NCBI GenBank assembly: GCA_019925795.1
Contig: CM034303.1
Coordinates: 55,537,931 to 55,601,930, forward strand
Source: Dendrobium chrysotoxum
Lineage: Eukaryota; Streptophyta; Magnoliopsida; Asparagales; Orchidaceae
Direction of reading: 5' to 3'
DNA: 64,000 nt
Below, one piece after another: positions 22,734 through 34,500 of this stretch (within the stretch, counting starts at the first letter, position 1; every line of letters begins with the position of its first letter). A program made the translations under genes and the position numbers. Under the pieces are notes generated by a model, which did not search any database, was not told where the DNA came from, and was given only the letters and a program-made list of their open reading frames with translations.

Positions 22734-24640
22734 GATTGATATTACTAATCTCCCAGCTAATCTAGAACTTTGACCTACAATTTGGACTTACAATATAAAT
22801 GATAGAGACAGAATTCAAAGAGCTTATCATTTAAAGGGATCTCATCAACCAAGAAGTCATCTTTTCCCCAAATTTTAGTTGGAAATATTGCACGTAGATT
22901 TATTCCAAAATAGTTTGACGAATATCCTGATTGGCTAGAGTACAATGTGCAAAAAGATGCTATTTTTTGTCTTTTACTGCTACCTATTCAAACCCTAAGA
23001 ATAAATTATTAAAGGTCAAGCTGGTGGAGACTCATTTATTGGGGAAGGGTTTAAATATTGGAAGAAGGAAAAAATATTAAGTCAGGTTAGAGAGCATAAT
23101 AGTATACATAACAAAGCCAGACATAAATATGAAGATTTAATGAAGAGTAAAAATCACAATCTTCCTACTTTATGGTTAATTAAAGAAGAGAAGAATAAGA
23201 AAGATTACAGAGTCATGTTGACTATAGCAGTGGATTGTATTCGATTTCTCTTACATCAAGGGTTTTCATTTTGTGGGCATAATGAGTCAGCCGAGTCAAA
23301 TAATCGAAGAAATTTGTTATGTTGCTATTGAAACTTTAGTTCATATTATGAAAGATATTGATGACTCATACTTCTCAATTATAGTTGATGAATCATGAGA
23401 TGTTTTTACAAAAGAATAACTAGCCATTGCAGTTTGATATGTTAATAAGTTGGGGGAAATTATTGAAAGGTTTATAGGCATTAAACATGTTGCATCGAAT
23501 CATGTAGTAGCACTGAAGGCTTCCATTGCAAGTTTACTTGCAAAACACTTGTTAAGCATACATAAGATCATGGTCAAGGATATAATGGGGCATCTAATAT
23601 GCGATGAGAGTTTCATGATTTGAAAGTACTAATACTTAATAATAACCCTCAAGTATTTTATGTTCATTACTTTGCTCATTAGCTCCAACTGTGCTTAGTG
23701 GTTGCAGCAAAAAATTATTGGAATGGGAAACATCTATTTGAGATCACTTCAAGAATTATCAATAATGTAGGAGCTTCATGTAAAATGATTGATGTTCTTA
23801 GAGCCATCCAACATTATAAAATAATTTTTTCATCTTAATAAGGGGGACTTGAGCAGTGGCGGAGGTTTGAATCAAGAGACAATTTTACAATAAGCTGGTA
23901 CACCCATTGGGGTTCGCATTTTCATACATTAATTAATTTAATAAAAATGTATGCTTCAGTGATTGAAGTGCTTGAAATTATCAAAGAAGATGGGGTTCAT
24001 GATCAGTAGTTTGTTGAAGCTAGTGTTCTGATAGATGCTATAATTTTTTTTGATTTTATCCTTGCAATGCACTTAATGAATGATGTTTTAGATGTTACAA
24101 ATGAATTATCACAAGCATTGTAGAGAAAAGACCAAAATATCGTGAATGCAATGAAATTGGTGCAAGTCTCCAAACAATGATTACAGATAATGAGGGAGAA
24201 TTGATGTACTTCTTTACTAGATGAAGTTAAACATTTTTTTAATGCATTTAAAGTTGATGTTTCTATAATGCATTCAACATTCAAGGCTCGCCGAAGATCA
24301 GGATGCAAAAATGAAGAAATAACAAAATGGCATCATTACTGTATGAATTTCTTTTACAGTATTATTGATATGCAACTTCAAGAACTAAATAATGATTCTC
24401 TAAAGCTAGTACTGAGTTGCTTCTTTTGTCTCAAGTCTAAATCTAAGTAACTCATTCTTTGTTTATGATAAGGGGAAATTAATTCGGCTAACAGAGCTAT
24501 ATCCAATAAAATTTTCAATAGTAAAACTTGGGTTCTAGAGCACCAACTATCCACATATATTCTTGATATGCGTACAAGCGAGGAGTTCTCATCTTTGGTA
24601 GCATTGTCGATATATTGAGAAAGAAGTAATTGACTTGATT
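22734..24640 (+). pseudogene. hAT transposase pseudogene (TTF/DUF4371 type)
   Basis: The plus-strand reading, with many stops and frameshifts, retains landmarks of the plant zinc-finger MYM/TTF-type hAT transposases. In order: NDRDRIQRAYHLKGSHQPRS near 22800; RFIPKWFDEYPDWLEYNV near 22895; LLHQGFSFCGHNESAESNN near 23250 (family pattern L-x-x-Q-x-x-x-F-R-G-H-x-E-x); the S-x-x-V-D-E-S segment near 23380; KNEEITKWHHYCMNFFYSI then IDMQLQELN near 24340; and a degraded C-terminal dimerisation region to about 24640. Only short frames stay open (for example 23140-23331), so no active enzyme is made. Confidence 0.85.
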
Positions 24641-24829
24641 TCAAATAAAATTGTAACGCAACATTATCAGAAAATGCAAATTAGAATGCAAAGCTTGTAA
24701 TTTTGGTATTTAACAATTATAATGCAATATAAGAATTTATTTTGAATTTGGTCTTATATATATGTTTTTTTTTTTTTAAAGTTTGCACCCCCCCTAAGAG
24801 CTAAGGATGGTTCCGCCCCTAGACAGAGT

Positions 24830-27520
24830 ATACTATCAAATGCAAAATACACAACATTAAAGGGGCATCCAGCTTATCCAATAAAGTGGTATTAGTATGT
24901 GAGGGACAACAAAAAAGAAGAGGAAGAGCTGACGAGTCATTCTTTTCGATATATAAGGTCACAACTAAACTAGGAAAATCAAATGAAAATCTTGTGTTAC
25001 CATAGATGAGTTGTTTTTTTCCTTATAAGAGGATGTTGGTCTGTAATTTACAATGAAGTGACATGAAGGACACATGACAGGATATAAAATGACTAAGTGT
25101 CTTGTGGTTATTATCGTATAATCAGATGACTATAAGGCATCTTAGACTTATGAAGCAAATTGCAAGGTTATGATTGGCCTATCCTTGTGGTGTTGACATA
25201 ATTCTTAGCATGACTTCGAGATGTGGAAGTTATGTGACATGTGTCATGGTTATAGCGGGCTACTTTATATAGAGGATCTATGACATCTCCTAATGGAATA
25301 TGGGAAGAGTATGCTTTGATTGAGTGGTATGATGTCAAAGGTTTCATGGTGGCATCTTAGACAAAGTAGACCAAGAGTCAACTGAGTTCTTAGTGATTTG
25401 TTGAGGTGAACAAGAAAGGCAGCAAAATACATGGAGGAGACTTCAAGCTATAATTAAGAGAATGAAGGCATAGAAACATTTATTAAAGGGTTGAGGTACC
25501 TAGCTTGAGATGATTATTATGTAATATGAGAGGAATAAATTATTGTTATTGGCTTGGGTAGATTATTGTGTAATATGGATGCATTAGTTATTATTGAGAT
25601 TTGAGAGTGACTAGGAAGCACGAAGGGTTGAGGTCGTTGGCTTATGATGATAAGTGATGAAATAATGACTGAGAGGTAAACTTTATGGCTAAAGGTTCTT
25701 ATGATTAGAAGGCTATGTAGTGGGGGTTGGTCTCATTACGAATTACTAGATTCGAGTAGTCAGCTTGGGGATATCCAAATGATAACTTTGAAGTAGCCTA
25801 TCAAAAGGTGTACTTATGGGCAAGAGATTAGCAACCAGATTGTTTCTCACTAGCAGTTGGTCCCCCCAAGATGACCTTGAGGAGTAGATATAGGAGGATA
25901 TCTTTTATGTTAACTTCTATTCTTGATAATATTTAGCCACACACACGCTCTAAATTGAATGCAAAAAACTAGATATTATAAGTCCCTTTAGAGATATTAA
26001 GAGGGCTATGCTTAACTAAAATGAAACACATGTTGTACTCAATTACTTCTAATTAGGCTCAATTGCTCGTTATAGGTCACCCTAAATAATTAGCTTTGCT
26101 TAGACTCATGTTAGTATTTCTGGTTTCCTTAAATTTTGACTTAAACTTTTAGATTTTGATGCCAACAAGTATGTTAGGTTGTTGTATTTATTCAAGCTGA
26201 GTAATGATGAGCTACATGAACATAAGTTGTAAGCTTTTGAACCTAAAGTTATATGTTTAATCATATATTTTAGTGATTAAAATATAAATTGTCGCATCTT
26301 TTTTATTTTTCAGTTGGAGAAATCCTACACAAACCCAACCATTGCTTGTAGAGAAGTAGAATCCCCCAAACAAATACTTTTAACAAATATAGAAAACTAA
26401 TGATAAATAGCATATATAACGACTGAAAAATAACCACAAGATCTTGTTGGGGACCATAGAGAAAGAGAAGTATGTAAAAAATGTTGAGGAGGCATGAGGA
26501 TTATAAACGAGTTTAGTTGATCTTGAGTCACAATAAACTAAAGCTTCTTAGCAAGCTACAATTAATGTATTTTTTTTATCGATCTCCTCTTGAGAAGTTA
26601 GGTAATTGGTGCCTTTTTGTGTGACTCCTTGGTTTGGTGACTTTAACTAATAATTTTTAAAATGTTATTAGCTTAAAAAAGAAATTTAAGTCATAAACAA
26701 GAAATATCCACCCACTTTTTCTCGTTGGCTTCTTTTTTTATCTATAAGAAATATCTAAGTCTAATCAAACTTGAATTTGGTCTTGTTTAATATATGAGTT
26801 CGAGCTCGTGGCTCAATAAACTCGATTCATGAGCTCATTAGGAGTCGGGCTTGAGTCGGCCCATCTCACTTATACCCTTACTAATATGCACTCAACTAAA
26901 AACCATAGCTCCTAATGATCATAGTTAAGAAGGAGAGGGTGGCAATAAAAAAATATGAAATGATGGTGAATGATCAACCACTAAAATCTTCTTTGAAGAT
27001 GATCCCATAGTAGGAGGAAGAAGGAGATTACAGAGCATGAAAGAACAATCACAAGCAAACTTAAATGAGCCTTGCACCCACTTAACTCAACCCAACTTTT
27101 CTTTTTGAGCAAGGCAAAGCTAGACTTAGCTTAGGGCTCTTTTGATTGTAGATGATGGAGGAACAATCACAAGGGAAGTTAAATGAGCCTTGTGCCAATT
27201 TAACTCTGACCCTGTATTCTTTTTGAGGAAGTAAAAGCAGGACTTATGCTTAGGGCTCATTTGATCACTTATAAACTAAAAACACAAGAATTTAACTGTA
27301 AGACATTTTTGGATTTGAAAAGGAAACGACTACTTTTCATAGGTTTCCAAAATACATGTGTAATTTGAACTGAATAGTCATATCTAACAACATCCATCGA
27401 GAGAATGAATTTGACAAACTTCTTTTCTTCTTTTCAAGACAGATTTATAACTTTAAAAGTTAGTAAGTTTTTAGTAAATTAAATAAAAAATAACTTCAAA
27501 ATGTTAGATAGAGAAAAGTT
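24830..27520. other. Intergenic, unclassified
   Basis: No gene, domain or clear terminal repeat recognised. Near 26770-26880 is a GAGTTCGAGCTCG-type stretch typical of a common plant repeat. The rest is probably old TE debris. Confidence 0.45.
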
Positions 27521-27529
27521 AGGGTTAGG

Positions 27530-28120
27530 GACTATTTGATTGGGAGAAAAGTGGAATGCAAAATAAAGTAAATACATTACTTTTTAACTTTTTGGTGTTT
27601 GATTGGATGAAAAGTAAATCAAAGTCAAAGTAAATGCAGTATATTTCATTTAGTTCATTTTTGAGTTAAAGCGTTCTCGCCCAATTTTGAGCGAGAATAC
27701 TTTACGCCGCTCAAGTGCTTCCTTGACCACCCATGACGGCCACCGTATCCGCTGCCACCTGCTGCTCGCTGCCTGCCACCATAGTTCGTCGGTGGCCCCC
27801 GTCACCGCCCCACAGCCTGCCTTCTGCCGCCACCACCGCTCGGTTGGTCGCCACCGCCACCTGCTGGATTCCACTGTCGCCGCCACGACTCTGCTGCAGC
27901 CCCACGCCTGACCACGGCACATTGCCCACAGTTGGCTGCCGGCCACCCCTGCCACAACCTTTTTACTAGCATTCACTTTACTTCAAACCAAAAAAAAAAA
28001 AAAAAGTCTTGCATTTTTTTTCACTCATCCAATAGTTCTAATGTATTCCTTTTACATCACTTTCCTTTACACCACATTTTTTTTTTAAATTGTATTCCTT
28101 TTTTAAGGTCTAATTATTAA
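27530..28120. mobile_element. GC-rich insert in AT-rich flanks, possibly TE-captured
   Basis: About 27695-27960 is strongly GC-rich, built from CCGCCACC-type words, while both flanks are AT-rich. The flanks show loose inverted similarity (GTAAATACATTA at the left; AATACATTAGA in the inverse of the right). This would suit a non-autonomous DNA element carrying a gene fragment. Overlapping frames are open on both strands here (27650-27976 minus, 27733-27969 plus). This is expected from stop-poor GC-rich sequence and is not evidence for a protein. Confidence 0.35.
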
Positions 28121-28185
28121 AAAATGATAATTATATATTCAAAATGATAAACTTCACCCACAAAAATTTTTTTATCTTTTCCTCA

Positions 28186-28301
28186 AGAAATTATTAGGTG
28201 TGAACGTCCAATGCATCCATGCGAATAAAAAGACACCACATCATACAATATAAATATATTGGATGATATGACACCTCCTCAGTAGCGTCCTAATAATTTC
28301 T
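28186..28301. mobile_element. Short MITE with AGAAATTATTAGG ends
   Basis: Left end AGAAATTATTAGG and inverse right end AGAAATTATTAGG are identical over 13 bp, with inner inverted pieces GGTGT.../ACACC around a central ATATAAATATAT. It lies 240 bp upstream of the PPR start codon, so it may sit in that gene's promoter. Confidence 0.6.
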
Positions 28302-28537
28302 CCTTCTGCTCGAATCCTTTCACCGTATGGTAGAATTTACTTGTTTACAACTGCAAAAATGGCCAAGTATTCCAAGGCCGTCAGGCTCACAATGCCGCGC
28401 AGAATAATTTCTTCACAAACTGAACCCATCTGCAGCGACTGAGCCGTTCCTCGACCGTAGACATTCCAAACCCTAACCAACCTTCAGTTAGCTTCATATC
28501 GGTCACAGCTCCATCCAGCTTCCGCTCGAGCTCGTCA

Positions 28538-31500
28538 ATGGCGGTGAGGATGACGATCCTCTCAAGGACCAGCTTCTTGCACTGTAAAACCCTAAGCCCT
28601 ACGTTCATTCGCCTTATCTCCGGCTTTCCATTCCTCTCTCAGGAGCCGTATTTACAAGAGATCCCTCCTGAAGCGAGCCCTCTTCCTCCCAATCCCTCAT
28701 CGGGAAGCCCCTTCTACCAGGAGAACTGGCGAAATCCTAGTGTTGGTTCTGCAGCGCTTGGCGGTCATTCGCTTGTTCCGGTTGGGTTCGATCACTCCAG
28801 CGCTCGCATAATGGCATTCTCGCAGACGTTGGACTTGGCTAGCCTAATGTCCGTGTTTGCAGATTGGATGCTTTCGCAGCGGTGGTCCGATTTGAAGCAG
28901 CTATTCGAGTTCTGGATCAGGTCGCTGGACGCCAGTGGGAAGCCAAACAGGCCTGATGTGAACCTCTACAATCATTACTTGAGGGCTAATCTGATGATGG
29001 GAGCGTCTGCCGGTGAGCTGCTTGATCTTGTCGCTCAGATGCAGGAATACGAGATCTCACCCAACACTGCATCGTATAATTTGGTGCTCAAGGCCATGTA
29101 TCAAGCAAGGGAATATGAGGCCGCCGCAAAGCTTCTTGACCGGTAAGATCATCATTATTTGTTTTCCTTCAATTAGCTAGTCAGTTGCTGGCTTATTATT
29201 TCATAATCATGGTGGTCATGATCATCATCATCTTTAGCCTTATGCCAGCTATTTGGGTCTGCTTTTGCTGTTATGATTTCCGTTTCGCTATTCACTTGAA
29301 TGTCATATTCGTCTTATCAAACTCTTGGATAGCTTCGTAGATACTACAGTTCTCTTGTTGTGGGAAGTAAGTATTGGAATGCCCGCTAACAGTTCAGATG
29401 TATTGAGTGTCGACATGTCATTAGGAATGCACTTGACTATTGCCTTTTTTTTTCTGTTCTCTTACATCATAGAAAACATTTATATTTCTCTGTATCTCGT
29501 GTGACCCTTAATCAGATGTCACTTTTGATGGGTTGGGTGAAAATTTTGGTTCATAAACTTTTTAAGAAAGTTAGTTGTAGCAGGTTTTGCTAATGATAAT
29601 ATTGATCATTCTATATAGGATAGAAAATTTTAATAAATGTTTTCTTATTGTCTGGTTCCTAGTATGATCCAAATTTTTATAGGAAAAAAGTGCACTTGAT
29701 CTTTTCAACTCTTCTCTTGTTTACCTGAGGTCAACAATCTGTTTGCAGTATGAAACATGCTTGTTTTGATGGGATCTTGTCGGTTAAGTTAAGTTTGCTG
29801 AAGAATTGTAGTAAAGAGTAAATTATTGATATCTAACTAGAAAAATGAGGATGTGGACCTTGATGCCTGCTCTGTAAACCAACCCACCAAACGTGATGAA
29901 AGCAATGGACTATGGAAACATTGTCTCATGGATCATTCCTTGATGTGTTGCATACATAGAAAAAAGTACTCAATCATTGTTTGTTTCACAAAATGGACTA
30001 TGTCAATGCATTTAGGGCATCAAAATTATTAAGAAAGGGCCCCCATGACCGTTTTGATGGAACCTAACCAAAACCACGGACTACATATCAAAAACATCCA
30101 ATTGTGGCTGTTTTGCAAAATGGGCTATGCCGATGAGTTCAAAATGTTGAAAATACTCAAGGTAGACACCCATTTTGCCTTATCCACCGCACGAATGCAA
30201 AATGTAAAATTCGTCTTCATGAAAAGCAACGATAAGAAGTTCAGGTCACAGAAAGAGTTAGAAATTATGTGAGATATCCATTCACATATTAGTTTTATTC
30301 TCTTTATCTAATTAAATTGAATTAAAAATTTCAAAAATTTCTCAAAGTCCAATCTTTACTCAAAAGTCCCACAAATCTCGCTTGTCCTTGCCCCCATCCC
30401 ATCATAGCATCATGTGATGTCCACTCCATCTAGTGACTCCAACTGTAGTTTTCGGGTGAAAAAAAAATATCGGGTCCTGTCTTCCCCTTTCTATTCTTTG
30501 CGCTCACCTCCTAGGCCCACTCAATCTCATAACTCTCACGCTTTCTTCGTCTCCAATACCCGCACAAGCTCCCTCTCCCATTACTCTATCTACCAAGCCG
30601 CTAATTCGTCTCCCTCGCCCCCACATACCTAGAACATAAAAATCTCAATAGGCCTCCCATTTTCCTGCTCTATTTCTATCTTTCATAGTCATCTGTACTT
30701 CAAATCTATCTTTGGTACCGTCAAGCCATCAAAAAAATTGATTTCTTGTGAGGCCCACCTCACTAAAATAGAAGTCATACGGAAAAAAAAATTATGATGC
30801 TTTGAAATATGAAAAGATTCTTAACTCTTGTTATTCGCCATCAATTTTGTAGCGGATGCATTCAAGCTATATAAGATAAAACATAATGTTTTAAAAGAAA
30901 AGCTGTGCACATTATAAATGATAAAATATTTGCACAAACAATCAAAATTTTAGGTAATTTTTCAAATCATGCGCACGCATCTCGAGATGGCCTTCAAACT
31001 CAATTTCAATAGTTAAAAAAGCATGTAAGTACATTGTACAATATACCAAGAGCATGCAAGTTTATCATGTAAGTACATGATACACTTGCATCATGTAAAT
31101 GCATAAAAAATGTGAAATTGCATTATGCAAACTTACTCAAAGCAATATACAAATGCATCAAAAAGTGGGCGCGCTATTCAAGAGTTTCATCAAATTTCCC
31201 AAAAGCTAAAATGTTCGCATTTGATTCGACAAGCATGCTAAGTGCTCGAATTTAAAGTTTGAGAATGCTACGTAGAGTAAAAATAAGAAGTATCTTAAAT
31301 TTTTTGACTTTGAGATGCATGTATATATTTTAAAAGGCCTATAATTATTTTCAAACTTCATGCTCCTTTTTAAAATTCAAACTCAAACTTGACATATGTG
31401 CATGCTCTCGAGCAAGCTGCCCTGCCTATAGGACAAGAGTTGATAAGACTTAAGACTCGTAAAAATCATCTACACAATTAGCTTAAAAAGCCAAGATATA

Positions 31501-34500
31501 TTGTATTACAGTTGCATAAGGCTTTTAAGCCCTTCTAACTAGGAAAATTGATTTTTTAATGCATACTCTTGATGCAGCATTCATAAATACAGTCATAAGG
31601 TCAAATCGACAAACTTGATCTTTTACATGCAATGGTAGAGTTTACATGGTTTGAATGCAATGAATGTTTAAACAAACTCAAGTAATGCAAATCCTTGAAC
31701 CCAATCTTTTGCATTCAAAGAGATAGAGTTGATAAGATTCAAAGTGATAAAAATGAATCATTTATATACCATTATGATGGGTATAGTTATTGCATATCAT
31801 AACTAAAGTGGTCTAAATCAAAATTTCAAAGTGCAAACACAAATAATTCAAACATTTCACCGCAATGATGCTCGCGTTGATTGAAAATTTTAATCGGAGA
31901 AGATGTTATTTTAAAAATGTCCCCAAATCTCAATAAAATTTAAAAATTCAAGTAAATTACAAAATATAAAAAAATTCAGGCAAGGTCTACCTCACCAAGT
32001 TTAAAACAACAATCTATCTACTCTCCGTAATAGTTTATCAAAGGTGTCTAATTTAAAATTGACCTCAATTCACAAAGGTTCAATATCATATTAAGTCTAT
32101 CGCTATGATTACTCTCAAAAGATCTCACACCAATAATGATGTGACATGTATCCTCTAATCGGCTAGATTTACTACGAAATGGTAATACTAGATAATTGTT
32201 ATGATTGAGTTCATCTAATTGGGTGGATTCATTATAGAATAATACTATTAAATTACGGTCATAGTCATAACTCGGTTGTCTCCTAATGACTCTACCCATT
32301 TGAGTTGTGAATTATAGGGTATATTTGATAGGGCATGAAGTCCTTAGTTAGCTAAGTTTGACTTAAAATTATCTCCATAGGCAAACGTCCACTCAATGTG
32401 TAAGCCCCCGTGAAAAAAAGCAACTCATGATTGTCGATAAAGATCATTTGATCAGGTTGGGTTGACTATCTTCACTGACTATGTAGACTAGGGTTTATAA
32501 CCCTAAATAATGATCGGGTTCATTATCATTCCCTCTATTATCTGCTTTAAGCTAATAGTGGTATATTTGCCTCTATCATAAATATAAAATCTTTGCTATT
32601 ATAAACAAGGCATTTAACATCTAATGACTATCCTTAATCGAAAATTCTCTCATATTTTTTTTTTCTTTTTTTTGGGGGGGAGGGGGAGGAGAGGGGTAAT
32701 TGACTATAAATGGCTTATTTCTATGGGAAGCTTAGAACAAGATCTTAAAGTTTTCATAAAATGAGGTTAATATCTCTTGTTAGTATCTTATCTGTAATCC
32801 AATCTACTTTCAAAAAATCTAACCTAGAACCAAAACTCTTTCAGAAGAGTTGGGTACAATTTTTTGGAATCCGCAGGGCATATGATGAACTTCTATTAGA
32901 TTTTGTTAGAAGATTTAATGAATTTTGCAAGCAGCCTAATTCTATATGATGTTTTGAGTTTTAAGCTAATAGTGGTATATTTGCCTCTATCATAAATATA
33001 AAATCTTTTCTATTATAAACAAGGCATTTAACATCTAATGACTAGCCTAAATCGAAAATTCTCTCATATTTTTTTTCTTTTTTTTTTTGGTGGGGGGCGC
33101 GGGGGGGGGGGGGGGGGGGGAGGGAGGGAGGAGAGAGGGGTAATTGACTATAAATGGCTTATTTCTATGGGAAGCTTAGAACAAGATCTTAAAGTTTTCA
33201 TAAAATGAGGTTAATATCTCTTGTTAGTATCTTATCTATAATCCAATCTACTTTTAAAAAATCTAACCTAGAACCAAAACTCTTTCAGAAGAGTTGGGTA
33301 CAATTTTTTGGAATCCACAGGGGATATGATGAACTTCTATTAGATTTTGTTAGAAGATTTAATGAATTTAGCAAGCAGCCTAATTGTATATGATGTTTTG
33401 AGTTTTTTACCATTAGATTATATATGCGTTGGTTTATTGTCTTATTTTTTGGATCTCTTACCCTATAGAAAGTATTGATAATTCCTTGTATGTTGAGTGA
33501 CTTTTTTTTAGATGTTACTTTGGATGGGTTGGGTAAAACAAATTGGTTCAGAGACTCATTTTAATGAAGTTTTTTGGGGAAACTTCTATGGGAAGCTGAG
33601 AACAAGATCTTAAAGTTCTCGTAAAATGAGGGTAAATATCTTGTTAGTATCTTATTTGTAATCTAATCTATCTTCTGAAAATTTAACCTAGAAGCAAAAC
33701 TCTTTTTGAAGAGTTTTATGCAAATTTTTGGAACCCGCAGAGGATATAATGAACTTCTACTAGATTTTGTTAGAAGATTTAATGAATTTTACAAGCAAAC
33801 TAATTCTATTAGATGTTTTAAATTTTTTATCTTTAGATTATATATGCACTGGTTTAGTGCCTTATTTTTTGGATCTCTTATCCCATAAAAAGCATTGATA
33901 ATTCCTTGTATCCCGAGTGGCCTACTTTTAGATGTTACTTTGGATGGATCGGGTAAAAAATTTGCTTCAATGACTCATTTTAATGAAGCTATTTGGGGAA
34001 ATTTTGTGAATGTTTAACATTGATCAATATATTTTAGAATTTGGAAAACTACTTTTTTTTAAAAGTGAAGTAAAAAAGGCTTGGTGTTGACAACTATTTT
34101 TGCTTGTTTTCTCAAGGACTACAATCTATTGGCAATGTGAAACATATTTGCTTTGTTTGGGTCTGTTAGGGTAAGTTAAGTTTCTTTGTTGAAGGATTAT
34201 TGCTAAGAGTAATTGTTTGAGATCTAATTTCTAGAAAATTGGGTTACGACAAAAATCTCTACAATTTTTACGAAAATTTAAGAATTTCGCTCTCTTTCTA
34301 ATTCCATATGAAAAAGGGTTTGCATCTTAATAAAATAGGGTACTACAAAACCAGTGTTTGTTGAGGGTTGATGTTCGTTCCTTATCCTTGTTGCATATTA
34401 TTTCTTTGGTTTGAACCGAATACGTCCAAGGCAGAATAAATGCATTCTAATCTTTGCTCTAGGCTCACCCTCCAAGGTTTTTCTGCAAAATAAAGCCTTA

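Larger units (their letters stand above)
21859..24821 (+). mobile_element. hAT transposon, 3 kb, degenerate
   Basis: The left terminus CACTGGCGGAACCAT and the inverse right terminus TAGGGGCGGAACCAT match at 12 of 15 positions. The flanking 8-bp TSD GATAGAGT / GACAGAGT (21851-21858, 24822-24829) has one mismatch. The 8-bp TSD, the GGCGGA termini and the enclosed transposase remnant all say hAT superfamily. Nested inside are a GAGCTCG-type repeat (about 21960-22205) and a hairpin MITE (22210-22336), so the hAT is older than these. Confidence 0.88.

Noticed and set aside
27650..27976. 108-residue minus-strand ORF and overlapping plus-strand ORFs
   Set aside because: Low-complexity GC-rich sequence open in several frames on both strands. 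No homology pattern recognised.
28387..28608. 73-residue minus-strand ORF
   Set aside because: It overlaps the leader and first codons of the PPR gene on the other strand and has no recognisable features.
32761..33888. Three similar 60-62-residue plus-strand ORFs
   Set aside because: They are copies of one tandem duplicon. Similarity reflects DNA duplication and there is no known family or conserved third-position pattern to suggest a protein.
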